Position numbers and translations under genes: made by a program. Source: Apricaphanius iberus (Eukaryota; Chordata; Actinopteri; Cyprinodontiformes; Aphaniidae). Taken from it: a stretch of DNA of 64,000 nt. The number at the start of each line of letters is the position of its first letter. Positions within the stretch are counted from its first letter, which is position 1. The stretch lies in contig JAPXFQ010002845.1 of assembly GCA_028564705.1 (NCBI GenBank), positions 62,001-126,000 on the forward strand, in the 5' to 3' direction. Positions 62,790 to 64,000 of the stretch are shown piece after piece. The notes under the pieces were generated by a model. That model searched no databases and was not told the DNA's origin. It saw only the letters and a program-made list of their open reading frames with translations.

Positions 62790-62984
62790 GTGCCTGGTTC
62801 ATGCAAGAACCGCCACCATGCCAAGACATACTGTGAAGCTTGTAATGAATGCTGTAAATCTGGTATTAACCCTCAATCTACGTTTTCCCTGAGCAATTTT
62901 CATACAAGCATCATACACATTAATACCATAACAATTTCTGAACCTTTAAGGTTCCATTTAAACTGCTTTTTTATTTCAGTGTGA
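62790..62984 (+). pseudogene. Possible piggyBac-like cysteine-rich tail fragment
   Basis: The frame starts PGSCKNRHHAKTYCEACNEC. Its spacing of cysteines after a PG-x-C resembles the zinc-binding C-terminus of piggyBac transposases (PGCK...TYCxKC). No catalytic domain or CCC...TTAA end is seen close by, and the match rests on about 20 residues. Confidence 0.25.
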
Positions 62985-63249
62985 AAAAAATTACAACAAA
63001 CAACATTAATTAACTTTTTTTGGAGAAAAAAAATGTGCACGTTTTATTTGGTATTTTCTACGATCAACACACGGTCAAATATAGATTCAGGGTCATGTAA
63101 GCATGCTTGGATATTCAATCAACTGTACTTTGAAAAGTTGGAAACATTCTTAAGCACTTATACTGGCAACATTTGGAGAGTTAATCTAAACTGGATCATT
63201 TTTAAGTATAGTCCCAAAGTTTTTACTGATGTCAATGCTTTGAAATGAC

Positions 63250-63760
63250 ATCCTAGAAGCTTAATATTTCCTGCTTTAGTCTCTCTGAAACCTGTTTTGA
63301 TATGGTTTTTTGGATGATTGTCTCAATGAACACCCAGTTGTATTCTAGTTTGACCTAAAGGTCACCCTCAGAAAAAAGGAAATTCACTAGGATGTTAAGG
63401 AATGACCCAGGAAACATCAAGACTTGAACACAGCATGAACTGAAACTGCTGAAACGTATTGCTGTCTGTAGTGAAGTAAGTTTTACTTTACCTTGGACTG
63501 AGAGATTACGGGCAAACAAAGAACCTCCTGCTCCAACATGAAGCGCCGCTAGCGTGATCAAAATTTGTGGAAAAGCTGAGTTGATCTTGGAGAAAACGTT
63601 ATGGGCAAAATGCACAAAGATTGAGCTGTTCTAGCCTCAACAACAAGAGTATTTAGAAGATTCAGCACCCCCAAAAACACTGAACCAACTGTCATGGTGC
63701 TGGCAGCATCATCCTCTGAGCCTGCGTTAGTGTCTTTGCTGTAGGTCTTTTAAACCCAAA
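63250..63760. repeat. Possible decayed Tc1-like fragment
   Basis: The text catggtgctggcagcatcat near 63695 resembles the catggtggtggcagcatcatg block of Tc1 transposase genes. The preceding 400 bases cannot be aligned by eye. Weak support. Confidence 0.25.
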
Positions 63761-64000
63761 TCCATGCTACAAAATTAACCCATTTAAAAGATTATGGTTA
63801 GGATATGACCTGCATGAATGACATATTCTCCCTAATCTCCATCCTCTTCACCTAGTTATTGTTTTAATATTTAGCTAGCTCGTTTGTTGCATAATTATTC
63901 CCCTGAAACAAATGACTGCATTTTAAATTTTCACTGAAGTTATAGGTCTTTATCAGGTTGATGTGCATAAATGGATAATAAAAATAAATATCAGAGATGT

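Larger units (their letters stand above)
62524..64000. other. Intergenic DNA with decayed repeat scraps
   Basis: Apart from a small cysteine-rich frame (62790-62984) and possible Tc1 scraps after 63250, nothing is recognised. Confidence 0.4.

Noticed and set aside
1..64000. CRISPR arrays, bacterial operons, rRNA or tRNA genes
   Set aside because: No regularly spaced repeats, no prokaryotic gene organisation and no complete tRNA or rRNA. The tRNA-like blocks are parts of SINE-type repeats.

Overview
The window is nuclear DNA of a ray-finned (teleost-type) fish. This rests on dense decayed Tc1/mariner elements of the kinds that fill teleost genomes, hAT and PIF/Harbinger-like short elements with intact target-site duplications, an L2/Rex1-like LINE, teleost tRNA-type SINE fragments, AT-rich non-coding DNA with long microsatellites, and one spliced vertebrate gene. 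I see no bacterial, viral or organellar features.

The one gene I can reconstruct with confidence is on the + strand at about 50.3-60.15 kb. It encodes a BH3-only pro-apoptotic protein of the Bmf family, most likely the teleost paralogue bmf2. A CpG-rich promoter and non-coding first exon lie near 50.0-50.5 kb. Three coding exons (52724-52952, 54521-54735, 56789-56905) join with consistent phases into a 186-residue protein. A roughly 3.2-kb 3' UTR ends at an ATTAAA signal at 60127.

The left 49 kb is a gene desert. From 1 to 4.6 kb there is a stack of nested transposons: a TTAA-ended element with a small charged ORF, a Tc1 copy split by a solo LTR, and a second Tc1-type element split by a 1301-bp TG...CA insertion. 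A fold-back element follows at 8.6-9.5 kb, then a purine-rich repeat holding a hAT and a Harbinger-like element (10.4-12.4 kb). A SINE/Harbinger/Tc1 nest occupies 17.2-19.3 kb. Tc1 and SINE scraps fill 21-24 kb, and a LINE lies at 27.4-28.9 kb. A 1.4-kb hAT element, a second fold-back copy and a second Harbinger-like element lie between 33.1 and 36.9 kb. Another Tc1 copy is at 45-46.1 kb. Between these are kilobases of apparently single-copy AT-rich DNA with no convincing exons. Two places look regulatory: a block with four CCAAT boxes and an RFX-like half-site near 39.04-39.25 kb, and an inverted forkhead-type motif near 43.94 kb.

The right end (60.2-64 kb) is intergenic with SINE, Tc1 and possible piggyBac scraps.

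Nothing here amounts to a convincing novel molecular system. The most useful items are the bmf2 gene model with its altered dynein-light-chain motif, the insertions datable by their duplications, and the CCAAT-box cluster.
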